From positions 122,501-178,204 of the forward strand of contig CACIKE010000002.1 of the NCBI GenBank assembly GCA_902587155.1: 55,704 nt of DNA, given 5' to 3'. This stretch comes from an uncultured Pelagibacteraceae bacterium. Lineage in GTDB: Bacteria > Pseudomonadota > Alphaproteobacteria > Pelagibacterales > Pelagibacteraceae. Below the pieces are notes generated by a model. That model was not told the origin of the DNA. It did no database searches and worked only from the letters and a program-made list of their open reading frames with translations. Below are positions 1 to 7,507 of this stretch, piece by piece (the stretch's first letter is position 1; the number at the start of each line of letters is the position of its first letter). The translations under genes and the position numbers were made by a program.

Positions 1-174
1 TGCCGGGTAGCTAAGTATGGACGAGATAACTGCTGAAAGCATCTAAGCGGGAAACTCACCTCAAAACTAGTTCTTCCCATAGAGCCGTGGTAGACCACCA
101 CGTTGATAGGCTGGGTGTGGAAGTGCGGCAACGCATGTAGCTGACCAGTACTAATAGCTCAATTGGCTTGATTT
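1..174 (+). rRNA. rrl: 23S ribosomal RNA, 3' end (partial)
   Basis: The first 174 bases match the conserved 3' end of bacterial 23S rRNA, including the block 'gaccagtactaatagctc' near 140-160 and the terminal 'ggcttga', which in this form is typical of Alphaproteobacteria. The 5' part lies outside the window. The exact 3' end is estimated by comparison with the E. coli 23S terminus and could be off by a few bases. A 5S gene would normally follow at once, but none is seen. A polysaccharide gene cluster starts instead, as in the HVR2 locus of SAR11 genomes. Confidence 0.95.
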
Positions 175-291
175 ATGCACTGAAAAAAATTTAAAAATAA
201 ATATTTATATTGTTACTTACAATTATTTTAGACTTCAGAATTAATAAATATTACCTATCATAATTAATTTTATTTATAAGGTTAAATATTA
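175..291. other. Spacer between 23S rRNA and the first glycan gene
   Basis: This 117-base AT-rich spacer has no 5S rRNA, no tRNA and no clear rho-independent terminator. It holds only a 12-base AT palindrome (197-208), too weak to call. A ribosome binding site 'aaggt' at about 278-282 lies 9 bases before the ATG at 292. With no visible terminator, read-through from the rRNA operon into the cluster is possible, but no promoter could be confidently identified either way. Confidence 0.6.
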
Positions 292-972
292 ATGAATCAT
301 AATGTTTTTGACGATGATAATTCAATAAATTATCTTTTAAATCACAGGAATAAATTTTCGGATCTATATAAATCTGAAAAAGTTTTTTTTAATAAGCTAA
401 ATAATTCTAAAACTTTTCTAGACCTTGGCTGTGGAATTGGTGGTTTTTTAAATATTTTAGAGAAAAAATTTCAAGTAAAAAAATACACTGGTTTAGACGT
501 ATCAAAAAAAATGATCAATAAAGCTAAGTTACTTCATCCGAAAAGTAAATTTATTTTGTACGATGGCAAGAAAATAAGACTTAAAAAAAAAATTGATGCT
601 GCCTTTAGTTTTGGCACTCTTCATTATTGTAATAATTATTATTCTTTAATCAGACAAATGTTTGAGATTTCAAAAAAGGTGGTTATTTTTGATTTAAGAC
701 TTTCTTTTAAAAAATCAATAATCAATTCCTCAAAAAACTACCAATTAATTGGTAATAAAAGAAAGGTAAATTATAATATAATTAACTTTTTTGAAGCATT
801 AGATAATATTATTTCTTTAACTAAAAAAAAAAGCCAAATTAATATTTATGGATACTATGATTATCCCGCTAAAAATGTCAGAACAACACATAACAAGATA
901 TTGATGATCATGTTCTGTATTGATAAAAGAAAAAAATTTCAACTAAATATTAATATTCAAAATGATAAATAA
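292..972 (+). CDS. Class I SAM-dependent methyltransferase
   Basis: The 226-residue protein has a class I methyltransferase core: motif I 'DLGCGIGG' at residues 44-51 and an acidic residue (D69) ending the second strand in 'GLDVSKKM', the usual ribose-binding position. The C-terminal half is not diagnostic. It is the first gene after the 23S rRNA, and its end overlaps the start of the next oxidoreductase gene by 11 bases, which suggests translational coupling. The likely role is O- or N-methylation of a sugar or precursor made by region A; the substrate cannot be read from sequence. The ATG is preceded by 'aaggt' at a suitable distance. Confidence 0.8.
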   Translation: MNHNVFDDDNSINYLLNHRNKFSDLYKSEKVFFNKLNNSKTFLDLGCGIGGFLNILEKKFQVKKYTGLDVSKKMINKAKLLHPKSKFILYDGKKIRLKKKIDAAFSFGTLHYCNNYYSLIRQMFEISKKVVIFDLRLSFKKSIINSSKNYQLIGNKRKVNYNIINFFEALDNIISLTKKKSQINIYGYYDYPAKNVRTTHNKILMIMFCIDKRKKFQLNINIQNDK

Positions 973-2017
973 GTTAAAAGTTGGTATAATTGGATGTGGT
1001 AGGGTTGCAGACCATTATATTAAATTTATTAAAAGAAATCCTAATATTAAAATAGTTTCGGTATGTGACAAAAAAAAGAAAAAAATTAAGTATTTTTGCA
1101 AAATTTTTAAATGTAAAGGATTTTTAAATTATAACGACATGCTAAATTACTGTAAATATGATTTGATTCTTGTTCTTACGCCATCAGGTTTACACTATCA
1201 ACACACTAAAAAAGCACTCGTTTCAGGTTTTAATGTGCTGGTAGAAAAACCTATCGCTTTGAGATTAAATCATGCTTTAGATTTACTAAAAATTGCAAAA
1301 CGTAAAAAACTTGTTTTAGAAGTCGCTTTTCAAAATAGGTATAATCTTGCAATTGTTCATTTAAAAAATACATTAAAAAAAAAAAGATTTGGAAAAATAA
1401 TATCAATAGCTGTAGTGCTTAGATGGTGTAGGTATCAGAATTACTATAATGATGAATGGCATGGCAAATGGAAATTAGACGGTGGGGTAATTAGTCAACA
1501 AGCCATTCACCATCTTGATGCTCTCAATTGGTTATTAGGTCCAATCATAGAGTTATCAAGTTTTTCCACAAAAAGATTAAATAAATTAGAAGCTGAAGAT
1601 ACAATAGTATGTAATTTTAAATTAAAGGATGGAGCCTTATCCACATTAGAGGCAACCACAGCCTCCAGACCAAAAGATCATGAAGCATCAATCTCAGTAG
1701 TTGGAGAAAAAGGCATTGTCAAAATTGGAGGTATAGCACTTAATAAAATTGAAACATGGAATTTTATTAAAAAGTTAAAAAGTGATAAAGATATAATAAA
1801 AAAATTTTCACAAAACTTTAAAAATGGTTATGGAGATAGCCACTCTCTGGTTATTAAAAACATTACAAATAAAATATTGACCAAAAAGCTTGACTATTCC
1901 TCAACTGAATTTGCAATTCAAACTACAAAATTGATAAATGGTATTTACAGAAGTGATGAAATAAAGAAGAGTATAAATATGAAAAAAAATATAAACTCCA
2001 AAAGATTAGGATTGTAA
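962..2017 (+). CDS. Gfo/Idh/MocA-family NAD(P)-dependent oxidoreductase
   Basis: The 351-residue protein begins with a Rossmann motif 'VGIIGCGRVADHY' (residues 7-19) and has the family's 'EKP' catalytic lysine motif at 95-97. A 'GGVISQQAIHHLD' segment follows in the C-terminal domain, where the family places its substrate-binding His and Asp. These enzymes oxidise or reduce sugar hydroxyls, commonly on nucleotide sugars or cyclitols. It overlaps the upstream methyltransferase by 11 bases and ends one base before the DAHP-synthase homologue, so it is probably in the same transcript. The substrate is unknown; in this context an unusual sugar or cyclitol acid is plausible. Confidence 0.85.
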   Translation: MINKLKVGIIGCGRVADHYIKFIKRNPNIKIVSVCDKKKKKIKYFCKIFKCKGFLNYNDMLNYCKYDLILVLTPSGLHYQHTKKALVSGFNVLVEKPIALRLNHALDLLKIAKRKKLVLEVAFQNRYNLAIVHLKNTLKKKRFGKIISIAVVLRWCRYQNYYNDEWHGKWKLDGGVISQQAIHHLDALNWLLGPIIELSSFSTKRLNKLEAEDTIVCNFKLKDGALSTLEATTASRPKDHEASISVVGEKGIVKIGGIALNKIETWNFIKKLKSDKDIIKKFSQNFKNGYGDSHSLVIKNITNKILTKKLDYSSTEFAIQTTKLINGIYRSDEIKKSINMKKNINSKRLGL

Positions 2018-2018
2018 T

Positions 2019-2909
2019 TTGGCTATTGAAAACAAGTTTCCAGGAAAAGATATTACTATAGAGGATATTAAAACTAAATTTCCACTTGTTGCTAAAAAGA
2101 ATAAAAATCATATTAGTAAATTTAAAATCAGTGGTGTAGAATTTGGCTCTAGTTTAGTCCCAATTTTTGCAGGTCCAAATATGGTAGAGTCATATAAATT
2201 AATTATGGATTGTGCGAAAAATGTAAAAAATATTGGTGCACATTTTCTTAGGGGAGGTGCTTTCAAACCTTTAACATTTCCTTATAGAAGCAAAAAATAT
2301 AATGAGACCAGATTAGACGGTCTAAAGTGGTTAAAAGAAGCGAAAAAGAAATTCGATATACCAGTGATTACTGAGGTAATGGAAGAAAAATTTTTAGATC
2401 CAGTATGTGATGTTGCAGACATTCTTCAAATAGGCTCAAGAAATATGCAAAACTTTCCTTTTTTAACAGCGTGTGCAAAAACAGGAAAACCTATTATGCT
2501 TAAACGTCATTACGGTTCCTCTTTAAGAGATTGGCTTGGAGCTGCAGAGTACATCTTATATGAGGGAAACAAAAAAGTTCTGCTATGTGAAAGGGGAGTA
2601 TCAGTTCCGCATACCCATAGAAGCACATCTAGATTTTTACTCGATTTACAAGTCATACCTGCTGCTAAAGAAATAACTCATTTGCCAATAATTTCTGATC
2701 CTTCACATGCAACTTTTTGGAACCCATGGGTTTCTCCAATGACTCTAGCTAGTGTTGCGGCTGGAGCTGATGGTATAATGTTAGAGGTTCATCCAGACCC
2801 CAAAAATTCGGCTGTTGATCCATTACAACCTATAAATTACAAAGAATTTAAAATGTTAGTAAAAAAAATGAATAAAATTGCAAAAGCAGTAGACAGAAAA
2901 ATAATTTAA
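2019..2909 (+). CDS. DAHP synthase-like (type I-beta) enzyme with altered metal and acceptor motifs
   Basis: The 296-residue protein is clearly related to type I-beta 3-deoxy-7-phosphoheptulonate synthase: 'GAHFLRGGAFKP' (residues 73-84), 'SRNMQNF' (140-146), 'LLCERG' (188-193), 'DPSHATFW' (227-234) and 'EVHPDP' (256-261) follow the family order. Two key positions differ. The metal-binding Cys of the usual 'GPC' motif is Asn54 ('AGPNMVES'), as in metal-independent KDO8P synthases. The Arg of the KPR(T/S) erythrose-4-phosphate motif is Leu85 ('KPLTFPY'). The other metal-site residues (H230, E256, D267) remain. No ferredoxin-like or chorismate mutase domain is present. The start is TTG, one base after the previous stop. 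I infer condensation of PEP with an aldose other than, or in addition to, erythrose 4-phosphate. Confidence 0.85.
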   Translation: MAIENKFPGKDITIEDIKTKFPLVAKKNKNHISKFKISGVEFGSSLVPIFAGPNMVESYKLIMDCAKNVKNIGAHFLRGGAFKPLTFPYRSKKYNETRLDGLKWLKEAKKKFDIPVITEVMEEKFLDPVCDVADILQIGSRNMQNFPFLTACAKTGKPIMLKRHYGSSLRDWLGAAEYILYEGNKKVLLCERGVSVPHTHRSTSRFLLDLQVIPAAKEITHLPIISDPSHATFWNPWVSPMTLASVAAGADGIMLEVHPDPKNSAVDPLQPINYKEFKMLVKKMNKIAKAVDRKII

Positions 2910-2912
2910 AAA

Positions 2913-3830
2913 ATGAAAAATCCTATTTTTTTAGATAAAAATATTCAAAGAGTTGAAAATTTTGTCCAAAAATATTACTCAAAAAAAAGAACTTTAAAAA
3001 ATGGTTATCCGGTATTTTCATCAATAGAAATAAGCTTGAATGGTGCATGTAATAGAAGATGTGAATTTTGCCCAAGAGTTAGTAAGAAAGAATATCCGAA
3101 TTTGTATCAATCATTAGACTTCTCTGATTTTAAAAAAATGATTGGAGATTTAAATAAAATCAATTTTGAAGGCAGGATATCTTTTTCAGGTTTTTGTGAA
3201 CCATTGTTAACTAAAAATATAAATGATTATATACAACTTATAAGAAAAGAATTACCAAAAGTTAATATTGATATGGTTTCGAATGGAGATGTTATTACAA
3301 AAAAAAATTTCAAAAAAGTTTTAGAAAATCTTTTTGGTTCTGGTTTAGACACAATAAGATTGAGTCTGTATGATGGTCCTCATCAAGTTGATTATTTTCA
3401 AGATATAAAAAAAAAATTGAAATTAAATGATGATCAATTAATAACAAGAAAACGTTACTTGGGACCAGAAGAGAGTTTTGGTATAACACTATGCAATAGA
3501 GCAGGTTCTGTAAAATTAAAAAAGGGTAACTTAGATATTAAACCATTGGAAACGTCTTTAAATAAAGCATGTTATATACCATTTCATAAAATTCTTATTG
3601 ACTACGATGGAACAGTGCTCATGTGTGCTAATGATTGGAAAAAAGAAAATCCATTAGGCAATATTAAACACGAGAGTATTATCGATATTTGGTGTAACGA
3701 AATCTCTCAAAAAACAAGAGCAAGATTAATGAATAAAGATAGATCTCAAAACCCTTGTAATAAATGTGATATTAATGGAACCTTAAATGGTCAAAAGCCC
3801 TTCGATCTCTGGAAAAAAATTTTGAAATGA
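2913..3830 (+). CDS. Radical SAM/SPASM domain protein
   Basis: The 305-residue protein has the radical SAM [4Fe-4S] motif 'CNRRCEFC' (C46, C50, C53) and a C-terminal Cys-rich region that fits a SPASM-type auxiliary cluster: one Cys in 'NKACYIPFHK', one in 'VLMCAND' and two near the end in 'NPCNKCD'. Such enzymes make radical-based changes to peptides, sugars or cofactors. It lies 3 bases after the DAHP-synthase homologue and overlaps the next aminotransferase gene by 4 bases, so it probably acts on the same product. Relatives in glycan clusters are often uncharacterised. The reaction is unknown, with dehydrogenation, epimerisation and deoxygenation all possible. Confidence 0.85.
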   Translation: MKNPIFLDKNIQRVENFVQKYYSKKRTLKNGYPVFSSIEISLNGACNRRCEFCPRVSKKEYPNLYQSLDFSDFKKMIGDLNKINFEGRISFSGFCEPLLTKNINDYIQLIRKELPKVNIDMVSNGDVITKKNFKKVLENLFGSGLDTIRLSLYDGPHQVDYFQDIKKKLKLNDDQLITRKRYLGPEESFGITLCNRAGSVKLKKGNLDIKPLETSLNKACYIPFHKILIDYDGTVLMCANDWKKENPLGNIKHESIIDIWCNEISQKTRARLMNKDRSQNPCNKCDINGTLNGQKPFDLWKKILK

Positions 3831-4732
3831 CGAGAATTGACTACCTTAAAGTTGCTAGACCTGATTGGAACAAAAAAAAAAAATACTTTAGAGTGGACCT
3901 TTCTAGGAATGTAAATTTTGATAAAGAAATACACACAAAGGTAAAAAAAATTATCATTAAAAATAAAAGATCTATTTTGAACTATGGAGAACCTGTTGAA
4001 ATTTATAAATCTATTTCAAATTATTATAAAATTCCAATAAGTAAACTTTCAATTGGTTTTGGTGCAACTGACATAATTAATAGACTTTTAAAAATTCTCG
4101 ATGTTAAAAAAGTTTATATTGTAAAACCATCATTTGAAGCCACAGAGGTGTATTGTAAAATCAATAATATTAGACCTATTATAATTGATAGAAAAAATAT
4201 TTATTCAATAAAGAGAAAAAACTCAGCAATTTATATTGTTAATCCAAACGGGAATGATGGAACAAGTATAAAAATAGACAATAAAATATTCCAAATGTAT
4301 AAATATGTCATTATTGATGAGGTATATGGTGAATTTTATCCAAGAAATAGCTTACTCAATAAAAATCACAAACGATTAATCATTATAAAAAGTTTAAGTA
4401 AAAGCTTAGGGCTTGCGGGAATTAGGGTTGGATTTTGCAAGTCATCAGCAGTTTTAACAAAAAAGATACAAGCAGTTAGATTGAGTCAAGTTTGCAACAG
4501 TTTCGCCAGCTTAGTAGTTCCAAAGATTATAGGATCTACCAAAAAATTTGTGAAAAGGATGAACATTTCTAAAAAATATTTAGAAAAAAAATATCCATGT
4601 GCAAATTCATTTTCAAATTATGTTTTATTCAAAAAAAGTAATAATTTAACTAGAAGGTGTGGTTTCAAGAAAGTGAATGGTTTTTTTAGGATGGCTTTAG
4701 CTGATATTCATACTCTTAAATCTAATGAATAA
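3827..4732 (+). CDS. PLP-dependent aminotransferase, class I/II, HisC-like
   Basis: The 301-residue protein has fold-type I aminotransferase features: 'NPNGNDG' (139-145), the PLP-binding Asp in 'IIDEVYGEF' (D164), and the Schiff-base lysine in 'SLSKSLGLAGIRVGF' (K192, with R200 following). It is shorter than typical histidinol-phosphate aminotransferases (about 350), mainly at the C-terminus. It overlaps the radical SAM gene by 4 bases and the AroE homologue by 8. The setting between two shikimate-type enzymes argues for transamination of a keto intermediate in the local pathway rather than a housekeeping histidine role, but that is inference. Confidence 0.85.
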   Translation: MTRIDYLKVARPDWNKKKKYFRVDLSRNVNFDKEIHTKVKKIIIKNKRSILNYGEPVEIYKSISNYYKIPISKLSIGFGATDIINRLLKILDVKKVYIVKPSFEATEVYCKINNIRPIIIDRKNIYSIKRKNSAIYIVNPNGNDGTSIKIDNKIFQMYKYVIIDEVYGEFYPRNSLLNKNHKRLIIIKSLSKSLGLAGIRVGFCKSSAVLTKKIQAVRLSQVCNSFASLVVPKIIGSTKKFVKRMNISKKYLEKKYPCANSFSNYVLFKKSNNLTRRCGFKKVNGFFRMALADIHTLKSNE

Positions 4733-5603
4733 AGAATTAATAAGATATATTAACAATAAAAATATCAAATTATCAACGAATGAGAAGTTTGTAGTAATAA
4801 TTGGGAAGAACCCTTCAAAAGGAGCGAGATCTCCAAAACTTTGGAACAATGCCTATAAAGGATTAGATAAAAAAATAAAGATGTTTCCTTTAGATGTTAG
4901 CCAAAATAATTTAAAAAAATTGATCAATCACCTAAAAAAAAATAAAAATTTTTTAGGTGGTTCAGTAACAGTGCCTTACAAACAAAAAATTTTTGAAATA
5001 TTAAAAAACAATTCATCAAAAGAAGCAAAAAAAATAGGAGCCATTAATTGTATATATAGAGTTAAAAATTTATTAAAAGTTACTAATACCGATGGAGAAG
5101 GCTCTGTTGAAGGATTTAAAAAAAACTTTAAAAATATCAAAATAAAAAAAATTTTAATATTAGGTTGTGGAGGAGCTGGAAAAGCAGTAAGTACATATTT
5201 CTCATCTTTAAAATCAACTAAAGAGTTAGTTATTTTATCAAGAAAATCAAAAGATAAAAACTTCTCAAAAAAGATTAAAGCGAAGTGGTTAAACAGAAAA
5301 AAGATAAATTTTGTAGATAATGATTTCGATTTAATAATAAATTGTACAACACTTGGGTTTGAAAAAAAAATTAACAAAACCCCCTTATCAAAGAAATATT
5401 TATCGTTATTTAAGAATAAACCGATTATTTATGATATTATTTATAATCCATTAGAAACAAAACTAATTAAAATTGCAAAATCACTAAATTTAAAGTTTGT
5501 AAATGGTTTGGATATGAATCTCTATCAGGCCGCATTAGCTTTTAATTATGTAAATCAGTCAAATCTAAAATTAGATAAAATAAAAAAGATTATGAAAGGT
5601 TAG
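4725..5603 (+). CDS. Shikimate dehydrogenase (AroE)-family oxidoreductase
   Basis: The 292-residue protein carries the AroE signatures in order: 'GGSVTVPYK' (78-86, catalytic K86), 'AINCI' (106-110), 'NTDGEG' (121-126, catalytic D123), the NADP loop 'GCGGAGKA' (147-154), 'YNPLETKL', and near the C-terminus 'NGLDMNLYQAALAF'. The N-terminal carboxylate-binding motif, normally SxSxSP.xHN, reads 'SKGARSPKLWNN' (31-42): one Ser is kept before Pro, but the other is changed and the His is Trp. Catalysis looks intact while the substrate-acid pocket differs. It overlaps the preceding aminotransferase by 8 bases. It is probably a dedicated paralogue acting on a shikimate-like or ulosonate-derived ring compound. 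Confidence 0.88.
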   Translation: MNKELIRYINNKNIKLSTNEKFVVIIGKNPSKGARSPKLWNNAYKGLDKKIKMFPLDVSQNNLKKLINHLKKNKNFLGGSVTVPYKQKIFEILKNNSSKEAKKIGAINCIYRVKNLLKVTNTDGEGSVEGFKKNFKNIKIKKILILGCGGAGKAVSTYFSSLKSTKELVILSRKSKDKNFSKKIKAKWLNRKKINFVDNDFDLIINCTTLGFEKKINKTPLSKKYLSLFKNKPIIYDIIYNPLETKLIKIAKSLNLKFVNGLDMNLYQAALAFNYVNQSNLKLDKIKKIMKG

Positions 5604-5614
5604 CTTTAAAGGTT

Positions 5615-6757
5615 ATGAGAGTTATTAAAGCAATTTATCTAATTCATAAAAAGTATAAAAAAAAAAAATTAAGTTTTCCACCACCGAAATATTTTACAAA
5701 TGGCTTCTATTATTTTGAAATTGAAACAGCTGATGGTATTTTAGGATATGGTGAGATAAGTTCATATGTAGATACTAAAAAAATTAGATCTAAGATCTAC
5801 AAAAATTTACTTCCTATTATAAAAAAAAATGATTATGAAATTTCCTGTATAGAGGAAAAGTTACTTAAGAATTTACGCAAAAATAATGATGAAGTTGATT
5901 ACTCTATATTTTCAGCTTTTCTTCAAGCAATTCTTGATATTAATGGAAAAGTAAAAAAGACAAATAGTTATAAACTTTTTAAAGGCTATAAAAAAAAAAT
6001 TAAGGTTTATGCTAGTGGAGGCGTGACATTTGAGAAACAGAATTATGAAACTTTAGTAGATGAGATGATTCAAGCTAAAGAGAAGAAATTCTATGGTTGG
6101 AAATTCAGACCTTCGACACCTTATTTATTTACGGATCATCATTTAAGAATAAAAATTAAACCTAGAATTGATTTAGATAAATTGATTAAGATATGTAGAA
6201 AATTGAGAAATAAAGCAGGAAATGATTTCAAATTAATGATTGATCTAGGCTGTAGATTAAAAAGGGATTTGCAAAGTCTAAAATTTTTAGAGGAATTAAA
6301 TGAATTAAATTTTTTCCTCATCGAGGAGCCCTTTTCACCAAACATAAAAGAATATTCTTTTTTTAAAAGTAATTCCAATTTTTCTTTAGGAGAAAGTTTT
6401 TATAAAATGGATGAGTTTTTAAAATTTTCAAAACTTCGTTGTATTAAATATTTACAACCTGATTTTAATAGAATACCAATAAAAAAATTGTTAGATCATC
6501 AAAATAAAATGAAAAAAATAATTATTCATAACTGGACCCATTCTATTAGTTTTTACACCAACATTAACGCAGCTTTAATCTTACATAAATGCGATTTGAT
6601 TGAGTATAGTACATTAAAACTCCCAAATGAATTTAATTTTCTAAAGAAAAATTTTTTTATAAAAAATGGTTTTTTGACTTTAAAAGAAAAAGACGGGCTG
6701 GGAATTGAATTTCTTGAAAATAAAAATTTTAGAGAAAAAAAAATAAAAATGTTATGA
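5615..6757 (+). CDS. Enolase-superfamily (mandelate racemase/muconate lactonizing) enzyme
   Basis: The 380-residue protein has both domains of the MR/MLE family. Candidate catalytic residues are K163-x-R165 on the second strand ('GWKFR'), metal ligands D210 ('MIDLG'), E237 ('IEEPF') and E260 ('LGES'), and a D283/H305 pair ('QPDFNR', 'IIHNWTH') like the Asp-His dyad of mandelate racemase-type enzymes. The family abstracts a proton next to a carboxylate, giving racemisation, dehydration or cycloisomerisation of hydroxy acids. It sits 11 bases after the AroE homologue with 'aaagg' before its ATG. Dehydration or epimerisation of a sugar acid in the local pathway is likely, but the substrate cannot be assigned. 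Confidence 0.85.
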   Translation: MRVIKAIYLIHKKYKKKKLSFPPPKYFTNGFYYFEIETADGILGYGEISSYVDTKKIRSKIYKNLLPIIKKNDYEISCIEEKLLKNLRKNNDEVDYSIFSAFLQAILDINGKVKKTNSYKLFKGYKKKIKVYASGGVTFEKQNYETLVDEMIQAKEKKFYGWKFRPSTPYLFTDHHLRIKIKPRIDLDKLIKICRKLRNKAGNDFKLMIDLGCRLKRDLQSLKFLEELNELNFFLIEEPFSPNIKEYSFFKSNSNFSLGESFYKMDEFLKFSKLRCIKYLQPDFNRIPIKKLLDHQNKMKKIIIHNWTHSISFYTNINAALILHKCDLIEYSTLKLPNEFNFLKKNFFIKNGFLTLKEKDGLGIEFLENKNFREKKIKML

Positions 6758-6766
6758 GGATAATTT

Positions 6767-7507
6767 TTGAAAAATAATAATAGAAAACATAAAATTATTG
6801 CAGTTGTTTCTGCAAGAGGAGGTTCTAAAGGGATACCTGGTAAAAATATTAAATTATTAAACGGAAAGCCTCTCATAAATTATTGTTTAAAAAATCTTCT
6901 AAATTGTTCTGAAATAAGTAGAGTTATATTGTCATCGGACTCAAAAAAAATTTTAAAAGTTGCTAAAAAAAAATATTCAAGGCTTGAAATAATGTTAAGG
7001 CCCAAAAAACTCGCAAGGGACAATACTCCTTTAACATCAGTTGCAAAATTTGTTTCAAAAGAATTGAAAAAAAAGGGTTATATTTCAGATTTTGTTCTAC
7101 AAGTCGCTCCAACATGCCCATTCATTAAGCTTAAAACAATAAAAAAAATTGTCACTTTACTTAAACAAAATAAATCTAATTGCATTGTTACTTTAAAAAA
7201 GATTGAACATGAGCACCCTTATAGAGCCAAAGAATTAAATATAAAAAATAAAATATTTCAAAGTTTTATTAAAAATATTAATGTTGAGAAATATATTTCA
7301 AGACAAGATCTTCCAGATCTTTACTGCACTTCAGGTGCGATTTATGCTAGATCTTACAAACTTTTGCAGACGTTTAATGAAAAAAATTTTTGTTTGGGTA
7401 AAAAACCTGTTGGAGTTGTTGTAGACGATATTGAAGCAATAAATATAGATAGAAAAATTGATTTTGATTTTGCAGAATTAATAGCTAAAAAATATAATAT
7501 AAAATGA
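6767..7507 (+). CDS. Acylneuraminate/KDO-type cytidylyltransferase (CMP-sugar synthetase)
   Basis: The 246-residue protein begins its nucleotide-binding motif with 'VVSARGGSKGIPGKN' (about 13-27), the hallmark of CMP-sialate and related synthetases. It also has 'LQVAPTCPF' and a late 'DIEAINID' acidic segment that fits the metal site. It would activate a 2-keto-3-deoxy acid with CTP. The start is TTG, with a strong 'AGGA' ribosome binding site 6 bases upstream (6757-6760). It overlaps the following gene by an ATGA junction. A separate PseF is encoded at 16788, so this enzyme probably serves a second acid, most simply the product of the genes at 2019-6757. Confidence 0.88.
   Translation: MKNNNRKHKIIAVVSARGGSKGIPGKNIKLLNGKPLINYCLKNLLNCSEISRVILSSDSKKILKVAKKKYSRLEIMLRPKKLARDNTPLTSVAKFVSKELKKKGYISDFVLQVAPTCPFIKLKTIKKIVTLLKQNKSNCIVTLKKIEHEHPYRAKELNIKNKIFQSFIKNINVEKYISRQDLPDLYCTSGAIYARSYKLLQTFNEKNFCLGKKPVGVVVDDIEAINIDRKIDFDFAELIAKKYNIK

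Noticed and set aside
197..208. AT-only palindrome after the 23S gene as a terminator
   Set aside because: Six A-T pairs with no loop and no clean T tract; expected by chance at this base composition.
175..291. Search for a 5S rRNA just after the 23S gene
   Set aside because: No 5S-like sequence is present in the spacer or recognisable later in the window.
1923..2111. Antisense open frames inside genes (also 4976-5377, 6139-6378, 6553-6876, 14893-15114, 20433-20789, 41284-41526, 46076-46327 and similar)
   Set aside because: All lie opposite genes with strong family motifs and have no motifs of their own; they arise from biased codon use.
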